64,000 nucleotides of DNA from Fulvimonas sp. R45 (GCF_030504985.1 NZ_JASERU010000003.1:186001-250000); one strand, 5' to 3'; numbered from the stretch's first letter, positions 35,533 to 44,837 are shown. Numbers and translations are program-made. Notes: generated from the sequence alone by a model not told the origin.

Positions 35533-36477
35533 TCAGCTGCCGAAGCCGCCCGGCACGCCCTTGCTGGCGTAGGCCACCGCGTCGTGCGGATGCAGGCTTT
35601 CCTGGTGCTCCACGCGCACGTGGAAGTCGGCCAGGCGTTCGTCGGCGTCCAGCGCCTGCTGGATGCGGCGCGCGGCGTCCTCGCAGAACATCAGGTTGCC
35701 GCCGTTGGCCAGCGCGAAGGCCTGTTCGTCCTCGCGCTTCACCGCGGTCTGCACCGGGGTGCCCAGCGCCTTTTCCACCCTGTCGAGCGTGTCGATCAGG
35801 TCGAACGGCACGCCGTCCTTGAGGCGCACCAGCAGCCGCGCCACGCTGCGCTGGGCGTGCGGGGTGGCGACGATGCCCTGCTCGCTGCCCAGCCAGGCCA
35901 GCACGGCGGCACGGTCGAGCGGGCGGCCGGCGGCGAAGTCCCGCGCGAACTGCTCCTGGATCAACTGCCGCGACAGCGCGGCCGAGGCGGGACAGGTGGA
36001 CGAATAGACCACCTCGGTGCCCAGTTCCAGCCGGAACCCGTCCGGTCCCGCGCTGGCCTCGATCGAGACCGGATAGCTGCGCCAGCCGCTGTGGCCGCTG
36101 CGCAGGGCGCCGCGGCGCACCAGCGCGTCGAAGCGGATGCTGAGGCGGGCGCGGTCCGCCAACCCCTGGTGCGATTCGAGGAAGGCGTGCAGCAGGGCTT
36201 CGAGCCCCTTGGCGTCCAGCGGCCCGCCGGCGCCGAGATGGCGATCGACCAGCAGGTACAGCCGCGACATGTGGATGCCGCGCCTGTCGGGGTGGACCAG
36301 GTTGACGAAGGCGCCGACCTGGGCGCTGGCGCGCTGCACCTCGCCGTCGCCGGCGTCGAAGCGCACCGGCACCTCGATGCCGTCCATGCCCACCCAGTCC
36401 AGCGCGCCGCGCAGATGCGGCTGCGCCTGGGTGGCGACGTCGGGCATCAGGCGGGCGGTGTTTTCGTGGCTGTGCAT
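35533..36477 (-). CDS. folE2: GTP cyclohydrolase FolE2
   Basis: The product has 314 residues from the ATG at 36477. The frame can be extended to a TTG at 36546, which I consider less likely. Family blocks include LDWVGMDGIEVPVRF, DRRGIHMSRLY, YPVSIEA, VYSSTCPASAALSRQL (with the metal-binding Cys) and VEHQESLHPHDAVAYA at the end. FolE2 converts GTP to dihydroneopterin triphosphate with relaxed metal needs compared with the zinc enzyme FolE. The neighbours give no folate context. Confidence 0.92.
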   Translation of the reverse strand: MHSHENTARLMPDVATQAQPHLRGALDWVGMDGIEVPVRFDAGDGEVQRASAQVGAFVNLVHPDRRGIHMSRLYLLVDRHLGAGGPLDAKGLEALLHAFLESHQGLADRARLSIRFDALVRRGALRSGHSGWRSYPVSIEASAGPDGFRLELGTEVVYSSTCPASAALSRQLIQEQFARDFAAGRPLDRAAVLAWLGSEQGIVATPHAQRSVARLLVRLKDGVPFDLIDTLDRVEKALGTPVQTAVKREDEQAFALANGGNLMFCEDAARRIQQALDADERLADFHVRVEHQESLHPHDAVAYASKGVPGGFGS

Positions 36478-36582
36478 GGCAATTCCCGTAATCGGCGCGC
36501 GTGGCGCCGCAGACCCGTCATTTTGGGGCAGATCGGCCGCGCTCAATAGAAGCGGGGCGGAAACGCTGCGTCGCGCCTGGGC

Positions 36583-37437
36583 TCAACCGGCCAGGCGGTG
36601 CCAGCGGCGGGCATGCCGCCAGGCGGCCCAGGTCACGCCGAAACCAGCGCCGGGCTCGCCCTGCTGCAGCACGGCCAGCGGGTCGTCCGCGCGCGCGGCG
36701 CGCTTCGCCAGCTGTTCGCCGGCATCCGATTCCAGCGCGCGGAACACGCTGAGCGGGCCGGGCAAGGCGGCCGCATCGCGCCACGCGCCGCGCAGGTCGT
36801 CCAGTTGGGCGCGGATCGCCGCGTCGCGCGCCTCGCTGCGCTGGCCGAGCTGGCCGCGGCTGAGGCCGTAGCGCGCCAGCCGCGCCATCGGCAACGGCAG
36901 GCGGTCGCGCGCCGCGTCGTCCTGCAGCCGGCGCAGCGCGTGCAGCAGGTGGGACAGCACGGCAACGCGGGCGGCGCGGCCGGCACCGGCGTCGACGCCG
37001 AACCACCACGCCGTCTCCAGCGCGGCCAGCGCGCCGTGCAGGGCCCCAGCCGCGGCCAGTTGCGCGGGAAAATCCGCCGCGGTGCCCTCCTCCAGCTGCG
37101 CCATCGCGGCCAGCACGGGCGCCAGCCAGCGCTCGGCGGGCACGGCGCGCGCCCGGTCGTCGGCGAACAGCGCCTGGGTCAGCGGATGGCGGCCGCCGCT
37201 GGCGGCGGCGCCGGAAAGCTCCTCCGCCCACCAGTTGAGCTTGCCCATCGCCACCTGCGGCTCGCGGATGCCGTAGGCGGCGGACAGCAGTTCCTGCTCC
37301 AGCGCGGCCAGCGCCACGTGGCCCGGGTACGTCGCGGGATCGACGAAGGCCAGCGCGACGCGCTGCCGCGGCTGCACCGCCAGCCACTTGTCGACATAGC
37401 TCTGCAGCGCGCCCTGCGAGGCGGGGATGCCGCTCAC
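36583..37437 (-). CDS. Squalene/phytoene-synthase-fold protein
   Basis: The protein has 284 residues and resembles the trans-prenyl transferase fold in its spacing (LAFVDPATYPGHVALAALEQEL, GKLNWWAEEL, LLHALRRLQDDAARDRLPLP). The second Asp-rich region is weak: RLQDDAARD is present, but a clean first DXXXD is not. It may therefore be a non-catalytic member, similar to NDUFAF6-type assembly factors. It overlaps gph by 4 bp and ends the cluster with ubiG and gph, so it is co-expressed with quinone synthesis. Confidence 0.7.
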   Translation of the reverse strand: MSGIPASQGALQSYVDKWLAVQPRQRVALAFVDPATYPGHVALAALEQELLSAAYGIREPQVAMGKLNWWAEELSGAAASGGRHPLTQALFADDRARAVPAERWLAPVLAAMAQLEEGTAADFPAQLAAAGALHGALAALETAWWFGVDAGAGRAARVAVLSHLLHALRRLQDDAARDRLPLPMARLARYGLSRGQLGQRSEARDAAIRAQLDDLRGAWRDAAALPGPLSVFRALESDAGEQLAKRAARADDPLAVLQQGEPGAGFGVTWAAWRHARRWHRLAG

Positions 37438-38108
37438 GCGGCCTCCGCCAGGCCCAGCATGGCGGCGAGCTGGCGCGGGTGGTCGAGCACGGCGTCGGCG
37501 CCCCAGTCGTCGGGATCACCGCCGTCCAGGTAGCCCCAGCGCACCGCCACGGTGTACAGGCCGGCGGCGCGGCCGGCCTCCACGTCGCGCCGGTCGTCGC
37601 CCACGAACAGGCAGCGCGCGGGTTCGACCTTCGCATGTTCGCAGGCCAGCAGCACCGGAGCGGGGTCGGGCTTCTTCACCGGCAGGGTGTCGCCGCAGAC
37701 CACCGCGCTGGCGCGCAGGTCCCAGTCCATGCGCTTGATCAGTTCCTCGGTGAGGAAGCCGGGCTTGTTGGTGACGATACCCCAGCGCAGCTCGCGCGCC
37801 TCCAGCGCCGACAGCAGCGGGGCGATGCCGTCGAACGGTCGCGTGTGCTGCGCCATGATCCGGGCGTAGATCTCGAGGTAGCGCGGCATGCGCCGCAGCA
37901 GGGCCGCGTCGTCCTCGGCGAAGGCACAGCGCAGGATCGCACGACTGCCGCGCGACACCACCTCGCGCACCGTCGCGTAGGGCGGCACCGCGGCGCCCAC
38001 TTCGTCGCAATAGATCCGCAGCGCGGCGTGGAGGTCGGTGGCGCTGTCGAGCAGGGTGCCGTCGAGGTCGAACAGCACCGCCTGCACATTGCCGGGCAAC
38101 GGCTTCAT
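37434..38108 (-). CDS. gph: Phosphoglycolate phosphatase-type HAD hydrolase
   Basis: The product has 224 residues. HAD motif I is VLFDLDGTLLDSATDL, motif II is GIVTNKPGF, the Lys motif is PVKKPDP, and motif IV is CLFVGDDRRDVEAG. These mark a Gph-like phosphatase that removes 2-phosphoglycolate or phosphomuramic-type sugars. Next to ubiG some homologues act in other repair roles, so the substrate is not certain. Both ends overlap neighbours by 4 bp. Confidence 0.9.
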   Translation of the reverse strand: MKPLPGNVQAVLFDLDGTLLDSATDLHAALRIYCDEVGAAVPPYATVREVVSRGSRAILRCAFAEDDAALLRRMPRYLEIYARIMAQHTRPFDGIAPLLSALEARELRWGIVTNKPGFLTEELIKRMDWDLRASAVVCGDTLPVKKPDPAPVLLACEHAKVEPARCLFVGDDRRDVEAGRAAGLYTVAVRWGYLDGGDPDDWGADAVLDHPRQLAAMLGLAEAA

Positions 38109-38812
38109 GCCGGCTTCCTTGCGCAGGCCAGGTAGTTCACCGCGGTGATGCGCCCCAGCCAGGACTTGCGGGTGAGCGGGTTGTAGCCGAGGCCCGAGAC
38201 GTCCTCCGGTTCCAGCCCGGCGCGGCGCATCAGGCGCGCCAGTTCGGAGGGCCTGAGGAACTGCTCGTAGTGGTGGGTGCCACGCGGCAGCATGCGGGTG
38301 AGGTACTCGGCACCGAGGATGGCGGCGCCGAACGCGACCGGCGTGCGGTTGAGGGTGGACATGAACAGCCGGCCGCCGGGCCTGAGCATCGCGGCCAGGT
38401 CGCGCACCAGCGCCGCCGGGTCGGGCACATGCTCGATCAACTCCATGCAGCACACGGCGTCGAACGCGGCCGGCTCGGCCTGCGCCAGCCCGGCCGAGGA
38501 CTGCACGCGGTAGTCCACGTCCAGGCCGGACTCGTGCAGGTGCAGCCGCGCGATCTCGATCACCTTCGGTCCCAGGTCGATGCCGGTGACGCGGGCGCCG
38601 GCGCGCGCCAGCGCCTCGCTGAGCAGCCCGCCGCCGCAGCCCACGTCGGCCACCTTCGCGCCGCGCAGGTCCACCCGCGCGGCGACGTAGGCGGCGCGCA
38701 CGGGGTTGAGGTCGTGCAGCGGGCGCGATTCGCCGTCCGGGTCCCACCAGCGCGCGGCCAGCTTGCCGAAACGGGCGATCTCGTCATGGTCGACGTTGGG
38801 TGCAGCAGTCAT
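38105..38812 (-). CDS. ubiG: Ubiquinone biosynthesis O-methyltransferase
   Basis: The protein has 235 residues; the ATG at 38812 has AGAGGA 7 nt upstream. Family blocks are DEIARFGKLAARWWDPDGE, the SAM motif VADVGCGGGLLSEALARAG, and FDAVCCMELIEHVPDP. UbiG carries out both O-methylations in ubiquinone synthesis. It overlaps gph and follows the YciI-like gene by 11 bp. Confidence 0.95.
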   Translation of the reverse strand: MTAAPNVDHDEIARFGKLAARWWDPDGESRPLHDLNPVRAAYVAARVDLRGAKVADVGCGGGLLSEALARAGARVTGIDLGPKVIEIARLHLHESGLDVDYRVQSSAGLAQAEPAAFDAVCCMELIEHVPDPAALVRDLAAMLRPGGRLFMSTLNRTPVAFGAAILGAEYLTRMLPRGTHHYEQFLRPSELARLMRRAGLEPEDVSGLGYNPLTRKSWLGRITAVNYLACARKPA

Positions 38813-38823
38813 GTTCGAGTCCT

Positions 38824-39078
38824 CTAACCCGCCAGCCATTCATGCACCGTGATGTCCCAGCCGCCGCTGGCATGCGCCGGGTCGCGATGGGCGATTTCCA
38901 TCGCCTCCTCCAACGACACGGCACGCAGCAGGTAGGCGCCGCCGCTCTTGTCGCCGAACGGGCCGGACATCTCGTTGCGGCCCTGCGCCCGCAGCCCGGC
39001 GAGGAACTGCTGGTGCAGCGGCACCACGGCCGGGTCGAACTGCGGGCGACGCACGAGGATCACGAGAAAACGGTTCAT
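38824..39078 (-). CDS. YciI-family protein
   Basis: The product has 84 residues with the family's small ferredoxin-like fold: MNRFLVILVRRPQFDP at the start, LRAQGRNEMSGPFGDKSGGAYLL in the middle and HEWLAG at the end. The His-Asp pair (DPAHASGGWD) is present. YciI proteins are related to dimeric alpha-beta barrel enzymes, but most have no known reaction. It precedes ubiG by 11 bp. Confidence 0.85.
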   Translation of the reverse strand: MNRFLVILVRRPQFDPAVVPLHQQFLAGLRAQGRNEMSGPFGDKSGGAYLLRAVSLEEAMEIAHRDPAHASGGWDITVHEWLAG

Positions 39079-39090
39079 GGCGGAAGTCTA

Positions 39091-39148
39091 TTGAAAGTGC
39101 GGCAAGGATGGCCGCTTTTTGATCCTGGCGCTCAAGGATGAGCGCAAA
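39091..39148 (+). repeat. Two-hairpin repeat element, copy 4
   Basis: Hairpin 1 is GCGGC-AAGGATG-GCCGC with TTTTT after it; hairpin 2 is GCGCTCA-AGGA-TGAGCGC. It lies in the gap between the amidohydrolase stop and the YciI start, in tandem with copy 5, on the strand opposite to those genes. Confidence 0.8.
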
Positions 39149-39156
39149 GGTTCAAC

Positions 39157-39212
39157 TGAAGTGCGGCCAGGAATGGCCGCTTTTTTGCGCTTCGCGCCCA
39201 AGGCGAAGCGCA
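39157..39212 (+). repeat. Two-hairpin repeat element, copy 5
   Basis: Hairpin 1 is GCGGCCA-GGAA-TGGCCGC followed by TTTTTT; hairpin 2 is GCGCTTCG-CGCCCAAGG-CGAAGCGC, a longer stem of different sequence from copy 4 but still fully paired. It ends 6 bp before the amidohydrolase stop codon. Confidence 0.8.
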
Positions 39213-39217
39213 GCAAC

Positions 39218-40549
39218 TCAGCCCGCCGCGATGCGCTCGCGCCACGCACGGGTGCGCGCCAGGATGGCATCCACGTCCATGTCCACCAGTTCGCGGCCGG
39301 CCAGCTTGCGGCGACCGGCGATCCACACGTCGCTGACCTGGTGCCGGCCGGTGGCGTAGGCCAGCTGCGAGGCCACGTGGTACAGCGGCTGGGTCTCCAG
39401 GTCGGACAGGCGCACGGCGGCGAGGTCGGCCTGCTTGCCCGCCTCGATCGAGCCGATCTTCGCGTCCAGGCCCATCGCCCTGGCGCTGCCCAGCGTGGCC
39501 GCGCGCAGCGCGCTGGCGGCATCGAACGCGGCGGCGTCCTGTGCCACCGCCTTGGCCAGCAGCGCGGCGGTGCGCAGCTCGCCGAACATGTCCAGGTCGT
39601 TGTTGGAGGCGCAGCCATCGGTGCCGATGGCGAGGTTGACGCCGGCCTGGCGCAGCTTCTCCGCCGGGCAGAAGCCGGAGGCCAGCTTGAGGTTGGATTC
39701 CGGGCAGTGCACCACCGACACGCCGGCCTCGGCGCAGGCGGCGATCTCGCCCTCGGTGAGCTGGGTCATGTGCACCGCGATCAGGCGGTCGTTGACCAGA
39801 CCCAGCTTCTGCAGCCGCTGGAACGGGCGCAGGCCGCTCTTCTTCCGTTCTTCCTCGACCTCGTGCGCGGTCTCGTGCAGGTGCAGGTGCACCGGGATGT
39901 CGAGCTGGTCGGCCAGCACGCGGATGCGCGCGAAACTCTCGTCGGACACCGTGTACGGCGCGTGCGGCGCGAACGCGGTGGACACCAGCGCGTCGCCGCG
40001 GAAGCTGTCGTGCACCTCGCTGGCGCGCTCGAAGTATTCGTCCTGCGACTTCGCCCAGGCGGTGGGGAACTCGATCACCGGCAGGCCCACCACCGCGCGG
40101 AAGCCCAGCTTGCGGTAGGTGGCGCCGATGGCGTCGGGGAAGAAGTAGTTCTCGTTGGCGCAGGTGGTGCCGCCGCGCAGCATCTCGGCCACCGCCAGTT
40201 CCACCCCGTCGCGCACGAACTCGGGGCCGATCACCTTGGCCTCGGCCGGCCAGATGTGCTGCTGCAGCCATACCATCAGCGGCAGGTCATCGGCCAGGCC
40301 GCGCAGCAGGGTCATCGGGTTGTGGGTGTGGGCGTTGACCAGGCCGGGGATCAGGGCGTGCCCGGGCAGGCTGACGGTCTCGCGCGGGGCGTAGGTGGCG
40401 CGCGCCTCGGCGATGGGGAGCAAGGCCACGATGCGGTCGGCATCCACCGCCACTGCATGGTTTTCCAGCACCACGCCGTGCGGCTGCACCGGGACGACCC
40501 AGCGGGCTTCGATGAGGAGGTCGACGGACTGGAGCTGGTTGTCGCTCAT
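39218..40549 (-). CDS. TRZ/ATZ-family amidohydrolase (5-methylthioadenosine/S-adenosylhomocysteine deaminase type)
   Basis: The protein has 443 residues from the ATG at 40549 (MSDNQLQSVDLLIEARWVV). Metal ligands are seen in LVNAHTHNPMTLLRG, HLHLHETAHE and VHCPESNLKLASG, with NLAIGTDGCASNNDLDM supplying the last Asp. This pattern marks the MtaD/SsnA-like deaminase group, which deaminates methylthioadenosine and S-adenosylhomocysteine. Placement ahead of ubiG, a SAM methyltransferase, fits a role in recycling SAM by-products. The exact substrate is inferred. Confidence 0.85.
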   Translation of the reverse strand: MSDNQLQSVDLLIEARWVVPVQPHGVVLENHAVAVDADRIVALLPIAEARATYAPRETVSLPGHALIPGLVNAHTHNPMTLLRGLADDLPLMVWLQQHIWPAEAKVIGPEFVRDGVELAVAEMLRGGTTCANENYFFPDAIGATYRKLGFRAVVGLPVIEFPTAWAKSQDEYFERASEVHDSFRGDALVSTAFAPHAPYTVSDESFARIRVLADQLDIPVHLHLHETAHEVEEERKKSGLRPFQRLQKLGLVNDRLIAVHMTQLTEGEIAACAEAGVSVVHCPESNLKLASGFCPAEKLRQAGVNLAIGTDGCASNNDLDMFGELRTAALLAKAVAQDAAAFDAASALRAATLGSARAMGLDAKIGSIEAGKQADLAAVRLSDLETQPLYHVASQLAYATGRHQVSDVWIAGRRKLAGRELVDMDVDAILARTRAWRERIAAG

Positions 40550-40608
40550 GAAAACTCCATCAAGCGGATAAGCGAAGGGCGGCAACCTTGCGGCGCCGCC
40601 CCTTGGCT

Positions 40609-40718
40609 CGTCATTCCGGCGCAGGCCGGAATCCAGTCAAGTACTCGTGCGTAGCACACCAGATAACGAACGCTACGCGTGAGCATTTCACTGGATCCCG
40701 GCTTTCGCCGGGATGACG
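40609..40718. repeat. Inverted-repeat intergenic element (CGTCATTCCGG family)
   Basis: A left arm beginning CGTCATTCCGGC (40609-40637) and a right arm ending GCCGGGATGACG (40689-40718) are inverted copies of about 29 bp, each with its own small palindrome. They enclose a further inverted repeat (GCGTAGC with GCTACGC, at 40650 and 40672). It lies between the efp stop and the amidohydrolase start. Similar paired repeats are widespread in proteobacterial genomes. Confidence 0.75.
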
Positions 40719-40755
40719 CATTGGCAAGCCGCGCGCAAGCGCGCGGGCCAATGCG

Positions 40756-41325
40756 TCACTTGCCGACGCGGCTGACGTATTCACCGGTGCGGGTGTCGAC
40801 CTTGATCACCTCATCCTGGCTCACGAACAGCGGCACGCGCACCACGGCGCCGGTTTCCAGCGTGGCCGGCTTGCCGCCGCCGCCGGAGGTGTCGCCGCGC
40901 ACGCCGGGGTCGGTCTCGGTGATCTTCAGCTCGACGAAGTTGGGCGCCTGCACCGCGATGATCTCGCCGTTGAACAGGGTGACCACGCATTCCTCCTCGC
41001 CCTTCAGCCACTTCACCGCATCGCCCATACCGGCCTTGCCGGCCTGGTGCTGCTCGAAGGTGTCCGGCTGCATGAAGTGCCAGAACTCGCCGTCGGAGTA
41101 CAGGTACTGCATGTCGGTGTCGGTGACGTCGGCGACCTCGAAGGAGTCGCTGGACTTCATCGTCTGCTCGGTGGTGCGGCCCGTCTTCAGGTTGCGGATG
41201 AAGATGCGGGTGAAGGCCTGGCCCTTGCCGGGCTTGATGAACTCGGCTTCGGTGATGACCCACGGGTCATTGTTGTGAAGGATCTTCATGCCCTTCTTGA
41301 CGTCGTTGAGACCGGCGGTGGCCAT
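40756..41325 (-). CDS. efp: Translation elongation factor P
   Basis: The product has 189 residues from the ATG at 41325; upstream in-frame sequence is repeat-derived. The modifiable loop KPGKGQAF is present with its Lys, followed by [28 protein letters not shown] and a [13 protein letters not shown] end. EF-P relieves ribosome stalling at polyproline. The Lys loop fits beta-lysylation, and the divergent neighbour is the aminomutase EpmB; EpmA is not in the window. Confidence 0.97.
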   Translation of the reverse strand: MATAGLNDVKKGMKILHNNDPWVITEAEFIKPGKGQAFTRIFIRNLKTGRTTEQTMKSSDSFEVADVTDTDMQYLYSDGEFWHFMQPDTFEQHQAGKAGMGDAVKWLKGEEECVVTLFNGEIIAVQAPNFVELKITETDPGVRGDTSGGGGKPATLETGAVVRVPLFVSQDEVIKVDTRTGEYVSRVGK

Positions 41326-41370
41326 GCGTATCTGCTCCAGGGTCAAAACCATCACGCGGACGGCTAGAAT

Positions 41371-41428
41371 TGAAAAGTGCGGTCGGGACGACCGCTTTTT
41401 GACGTTCGCGGTCACGGACGACCGCACA
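41371..41428 (+). repeat. Two-hairpin repeat element, copy 6 (efp-epmB divergent gap)
   Basis: Hairpin 1 is GCGGTC-GGGAC-GACCGC then TTTTT, and hairpin 2 is GCGGTC-ACGGAC-GACCGC. Compared with other copies the inner base pairs changed on both sides of the stem (GGTC with GACC instead of GGCC with GGCC). It lies between the divergent starts of efp and epmB. Confidence 0.8.
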
Positions 41429-41442
41429 GACTAAGGCCCGCT

Positions 41443-42453
41443 ATGATAACCGCAAGCCCCGGTACTCGCCTATCCGCGCCGGCCCCCGACTGGCGCGAGC
41501 TGTGGCGCGGCGCCGTCACCGACGCCACCGAGCTGCTCGGGATGCTCGGCCTCGCCCGCTTGGCCGACCGCCTGCCGCCGGCCGACGCCGGCTTCGCGCT
41601 GCGCGTGCCGCGCGGCTTCGTGGCGCGCATGCGCCCGGGCGACCCGCGCGACCCCCTGCTGCTGCAGGTGCTGCCGCAGCTGGCGGAACTGGACGAGGCC
41701 CCCGGCTTCGTCGCCGACGCGGTGGGCGACCTGGCCGCGCGCGAGTCCCGCGGCGTGCTGCACAAATACCACGGCCGGGCCCTGCTGGTCGCCAGCGGCA
41801 GCTGCGCGGTGAACTGCCGCTACTGCTTCCGCCGGCACTTTCCCTACGGCGACGAGATCGCCGCCGCGGGCCAGTGGCGGCAGGCGCTGGAGCACGTGCG
41901 GCAGGACGAAACGGTCAGCGAATTGATCCTCTCCGGCGGCGACCCGCTGTCGCTGGCCACGGCCAAGCTGGAGGAGCTCTCGCGCGGCCTGGCCGGCATC
42001 CCGCACGTCCGGCGCCTGCGCATCCACACCCGCCTGCCGGTGGTGCTGCCCGAGCGCGTCGACGACGCCCTCGCCGCCTGGCTGGCCGCGCTGCCGCTGC
42101 AGAAGGTGGTGGTGCTGCACGCCAACCACGCCGCCGAGTTCGACGACGCCGTGGACGCCGCCTGCGCCCGCCTGCGCAGGGCCGGCGCCACGCTGCTGAA
42201 CCAGTCGGTGCTGTTGCGCGGCGTCAACGACGACGCCGACGCGCTGGCCGGGCTGTCCGAGCGGATGTTCGACGCCGGGGTGCTGCCCTATTACCTGCAC
42301 CAGCTCGACCGCGTGCAGGGCGCCGCCCATTTCGAGGTGGACGACGCCCGCGCGCGGGCGCTGCTGGAATCCATCCGCGCCCGCCTGCCCGGCTACCTGG
42401 TGCCGAGGCTGGTACGCGAGGTGGGCGGCGACCCATCCAAGCGCCCGCTGTGA
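41443..42453 (+). CDS. epmB: EF-P-specific lysine 2,3-aminomutase
   Basis: The protein has 336 residues from the ATG at 41443 (MITASPGTRL). The radical-SAM cluster motif is CAVNCRYC, followed by RRHFPYG and LILSGGDPLS, with HTRLPVVLPERV and NQSVLLRGVND later. EpmB converts alpha- to beta-lysine, which EpmA attaches to EF-P. It is divergent from efp across a 117-bp gap, a linkage that supports the assignment over ordinary lysine aminomutase. Confidence 0.94.
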   Translation: MITASPGTRLSAPAPDWRELWRGAVTDATELLGMLGLARLADRLPPADAGFALRVPRGFVARMRPGDPRDPLLLQVLPQLAELDEAPGFVADAVGDLAARESRGVLHKYHGRALLVASGSCAVNCRYCFRRHFPYGDEIAAAGQWRQALEHVRQDETVSELILSGGDPLSLATAKLEELSRGLAGIPHVRRLRIHTRLPVVLPERVDDALAAWLAALPLQKVVVLHANHAAEFDDAVDAACARLRRAGATLLNQSVLLRGVNDDADALAGLSERMFDAGVLPYYLHQLDRVQGAAHFEVDDARARALLESIRARLPGYLVPRLVREVGGDPSKRPL

Positions 42454-42607
42454 ACCGCATCGGGCCGGCCGCGTTGCGGCACGTCACTGTTATGCCGTTT
42501 CGTGCTGGCGGCTGCAGGGGGAATCCGCTACAACCCTCGCCTGGGCGAAACGAACGGGGGTCGGTCGCACCGCGCCGCCGTCCCCACCACGGAGACGCGA
42601 AGCGCGC

Positions 42608-44659
42608 ATGAAGACCAATCCCGTCATCAAGATCCTTTTCGTCGAGAACTCGGTCGAGGACGCGGAGCAGATCATCAGCCTCATCCGCAACGCGGGCATC
42701 GCCGTGCGCCCCGGGCGCGCGGTCGACCGCGGGCAGTTCCAGCAGGTGCTGGACGAGCTGGCGCCGGACCTGGTGCTGTTCAATCCCAGCGTGGCTTCGC
42801 TGCCGCTGCGCGAGGTGGCGCAGCAGATCGACGCCAGCGGGCGCGACGTGGCGCTGGTCGCCAACGTGACCCAGATGGACAGCCAATCGGTGTCCGACCT
42901 GTTCGCCGCCGGCGTGCACGGCGTGGCCTCGCGCAGCCAGCCGCGCCAGTTCATCACCGTGGTGCAGCGCGAGTTCGACGCCCTCAGCACGCGCCGCCAG
43001 GTGCGCCGGCTGGAGGCGGCCCTGCGCGAGTCCGAGCGTCGCTGCGACGCCCTGCTGGATTCCTCCACCGACGCCATCGCCTATGTGCACGAAGGCATGC
43101 ACGTGCGCGCCAACCGTTCCTACCTCGACACCTTCGGCTACGAGGATTTCGACGAGCTGCTGGGCCTGCCCGTGCTCGACCTGATCGGTCACGGCGACGC
43201 CGACGCCTTCAAGGCCGCGCTGAAGGACCACTCCCGCGGCGACAAGGCCCCGTCCACCCTGGAGCTGCAGGCGCGCCGCGCCGACGGTGGCAACTTCCCC
43301 GCCAGCGTGGAATTCGCCCACGCCACCTTCGAGGGTGAGCCCTGCCTGCAGGTGGTGTTCCGCCGCCAGCTGATCGACCCGGCGATGGTGGAACAGCTGC
43401 AGCGCGACCCGGTCACCGGCCTCTATCTGCGCGCCCGCACACTGGAGTTCATCGACGGCGCCGTGGCGGCCGCCGCCGGCGGGCGCAAGGGCCAGGCCCT
43501 GCTGCTGGTCGAGCCGGACAACTGGGCCGCCACCGTGAGCGGCATCGGCCTGGGCAAGGCCGACGAGCTGCTGGCCGGGCTGGCGGCCCAGGTCCAGGCC
43601 CTGCTGGGCCCCGACGACGTGGCCGGCCTGCTGGCCGAACACACCTTCGGCGTGCTTCTGGGCGCCAGCGACGACGACGCCGTACGCGCCTGGGTCGCCC
43701 GACTGCACAAGCAGGTGACCGACCGCATCTTCGACGCCGGCGCGCGTTCGATCACCCTCACCGTCAGCGTCGGCGGCAGCCTGCTGGCCGAGAAGAACGC
43801 CAACGCCGAGCAATTGCTGGACCAGGCCAGCACCGCGCTGCGCAACGCGCAGAGCCGGGGCGGCAACCGCAGCGAGCTGCACGACCCGGCCGCGCGCGAA
43901 AAGGCCGAGGAGGAGCGCGAGCGTCACTGGCTCAGCCTGCTGCGCCAGGCGATGGCGCGCGACGGCTTCGTGCTCTACCACCAGCACACGATCAGCCTGC
44001 AGGACGCCGACGGCGACTACTCGGAGATCCTGCTGCGCATGAACGGCCCGCAGGGCGAGGTGCCGCCCGGCTTCTTCATGCCGATCGCGGAGAAGCACGG
44101 GCTCACCGCCGAGATCGACCGCTGGGTGCTGGACAAGGCGATCGCCGCGCTGGAGGCGCGCGACCGCCAGGGCGCCGCCACCACCTTCTTCGTCAAGCTC
44201 TCCGCCCAGTCGCTGCAGCGCGCCGAGCTGCTGCCGTGGCTGGCCAGGCGCCTGCAGCAGGCCGCCCTGAAGCGGGGCCAGATCGTGCTGGAAGCCACCG
44301 AGAGCAAGGTCGTGACCCTGCTGCGCCCAGCGCAGGAATTCGTGGCCGGCTGGAAGAAACTGGGCGGCCGCTTCGCGCTGGAGCAGTTCGGTTCCGGGCT
44401 CAACTCGTTCCAGCTGCTGCAGCACATCGATGCCGACTACCTGAAGATCGACCGCAGCTACATGGCGGACCTGCCGCAGCAGCCGGGCAACCAGCAGAAG
44501 GTCGCCGAGCTCTGCCAGCAGGGGCACGAGCTGGGCAAGCAGGTCATCGCCGAATGGGTGGAGGACGCCGCCAGCACCTCGCTGCTGTTCGCCTGCGGCG
44601 TCGACTTCGTGCAGGGCAATTTCCTGCAGGAACCGCAGCCGCTGGCGGTCAACTCCTGA
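42608..44659 (+). CDS. FimX-like cyclic-di-GMP receptor (REC-PAS-degenerate GGDEF-degenerate EAL)
   Basis: The product has 683 residues. A receiver-like domain (residues 8-125) lacks a clear phospho-acceptor context (FVENSVEDAEQ). A PAS domain follows (about 140-255, RRCDALLDSSTDAIAYVHEG). The GGDEF region (about 265-425) has no GGDEF motif (EHTFGVLLG at that place). The EAL domain (about 440-680) is degenerate: the EAL triad reads EIL (SEILLRM), the loop is EQFGSGLNSF, and IAEWVED replaces IAEGVE. This architecture matches FimX, which binds c-di-GMP without turnover and controls type IV pilus assembly with PilZ and PilB. The pilus genes are elsewhere. Confidence 0.8.
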   Translation: MKTNPVIKILFVENSVEDAEQIISLIRNAGIAVRPGRAVDRGQFQQVLDELAPDLVLFNPSVASLPLREVAQQIDASGRDVALVANVTQMDSQSVSDLFAAGVHGVASRSQPRQFITVVQREFDALSTRRQVRRLEAALRESERRCDALLDSSTDAIAYVHEGMHVRANRSYLDTFGYEDFDELLGLPVLDLIGHGDADAFKAALKDHSRGDKAPSTLELQARRADGGNFPASVEFAHATFEGEPCLQVVFRRQLIDPAMVEQLQRDPVTGLYLRARTLEFIDGAVAAAAGGRKGQALLLVEPDNWAATVSGIGLGKADELLAGLAAQVQALLGPDDVAGLLAEHTFGVLLGASDDDAVRAWVARLHKQVTDRIFDAGARSITLTVSVGGSLLAEKNANAEQLLDQASTALRNAQSRGGNRSELHDPAAREKAEEERERHWLSLLRQAMARDGFVLYHQHTISLQDADGDYSEILLRMNGPQGEVPPGFFMPIAEKHGLTAEIDRWVLDKAIAALEARDRQGAATTFFVKLSAQSLQRAELLPWLARRLQQAALKRGQIVLEATESKVVTLLRPAQEFVAGWKKLGGRFALEQFGSGLNSFQLLQHIDADYLKIDRSYMADLPQQPGNQQKVAELCQQGHELGKQVIAEWVEDAASTSLLFACGVDFVQGNFLQEPQPLAVNS

Positions 44660-44668
44660 CGCCCGTTG

Positions 44669-44805
44669 TTCCCTCTCCCCTCCGGGGAGAGGGTCGGGGT
44701 GAGGGGACAACCTCGCCCCAGTCCTGCATCAGAACGAACCCCGCCTCCCGGGCGCTGCCGCAAGCCCCGCCCCTCACCGCGGTCCTCTCCCCGGAGGGGA
44801 GAGGA
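44669..44805. repeat. Palindromic REP-like pair after the FimX-like gene
   Basis: CCCTCTCCCCTCCGGGGAGAGG (from 44671) and CCTCTCCCCGGAGGGGAGAGG (from 44784) form two hairpins about 90 bp apart. It is the same family as the copy inside argE. Confidence 0.7.
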
Positions 44806-44837
44806 AGAAAAGCCTTGTGTCGCTCCTGGCGGGCAAC

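Noticed and set aside
39132-40654. Open frames extending from the two-hairpin elements into neighbouring genes (also near 25986, 41427 and 53361)
   Set aside because: The extra N- or C-terminal sequences are translations of the repeats and are absent from the protein families concerned.
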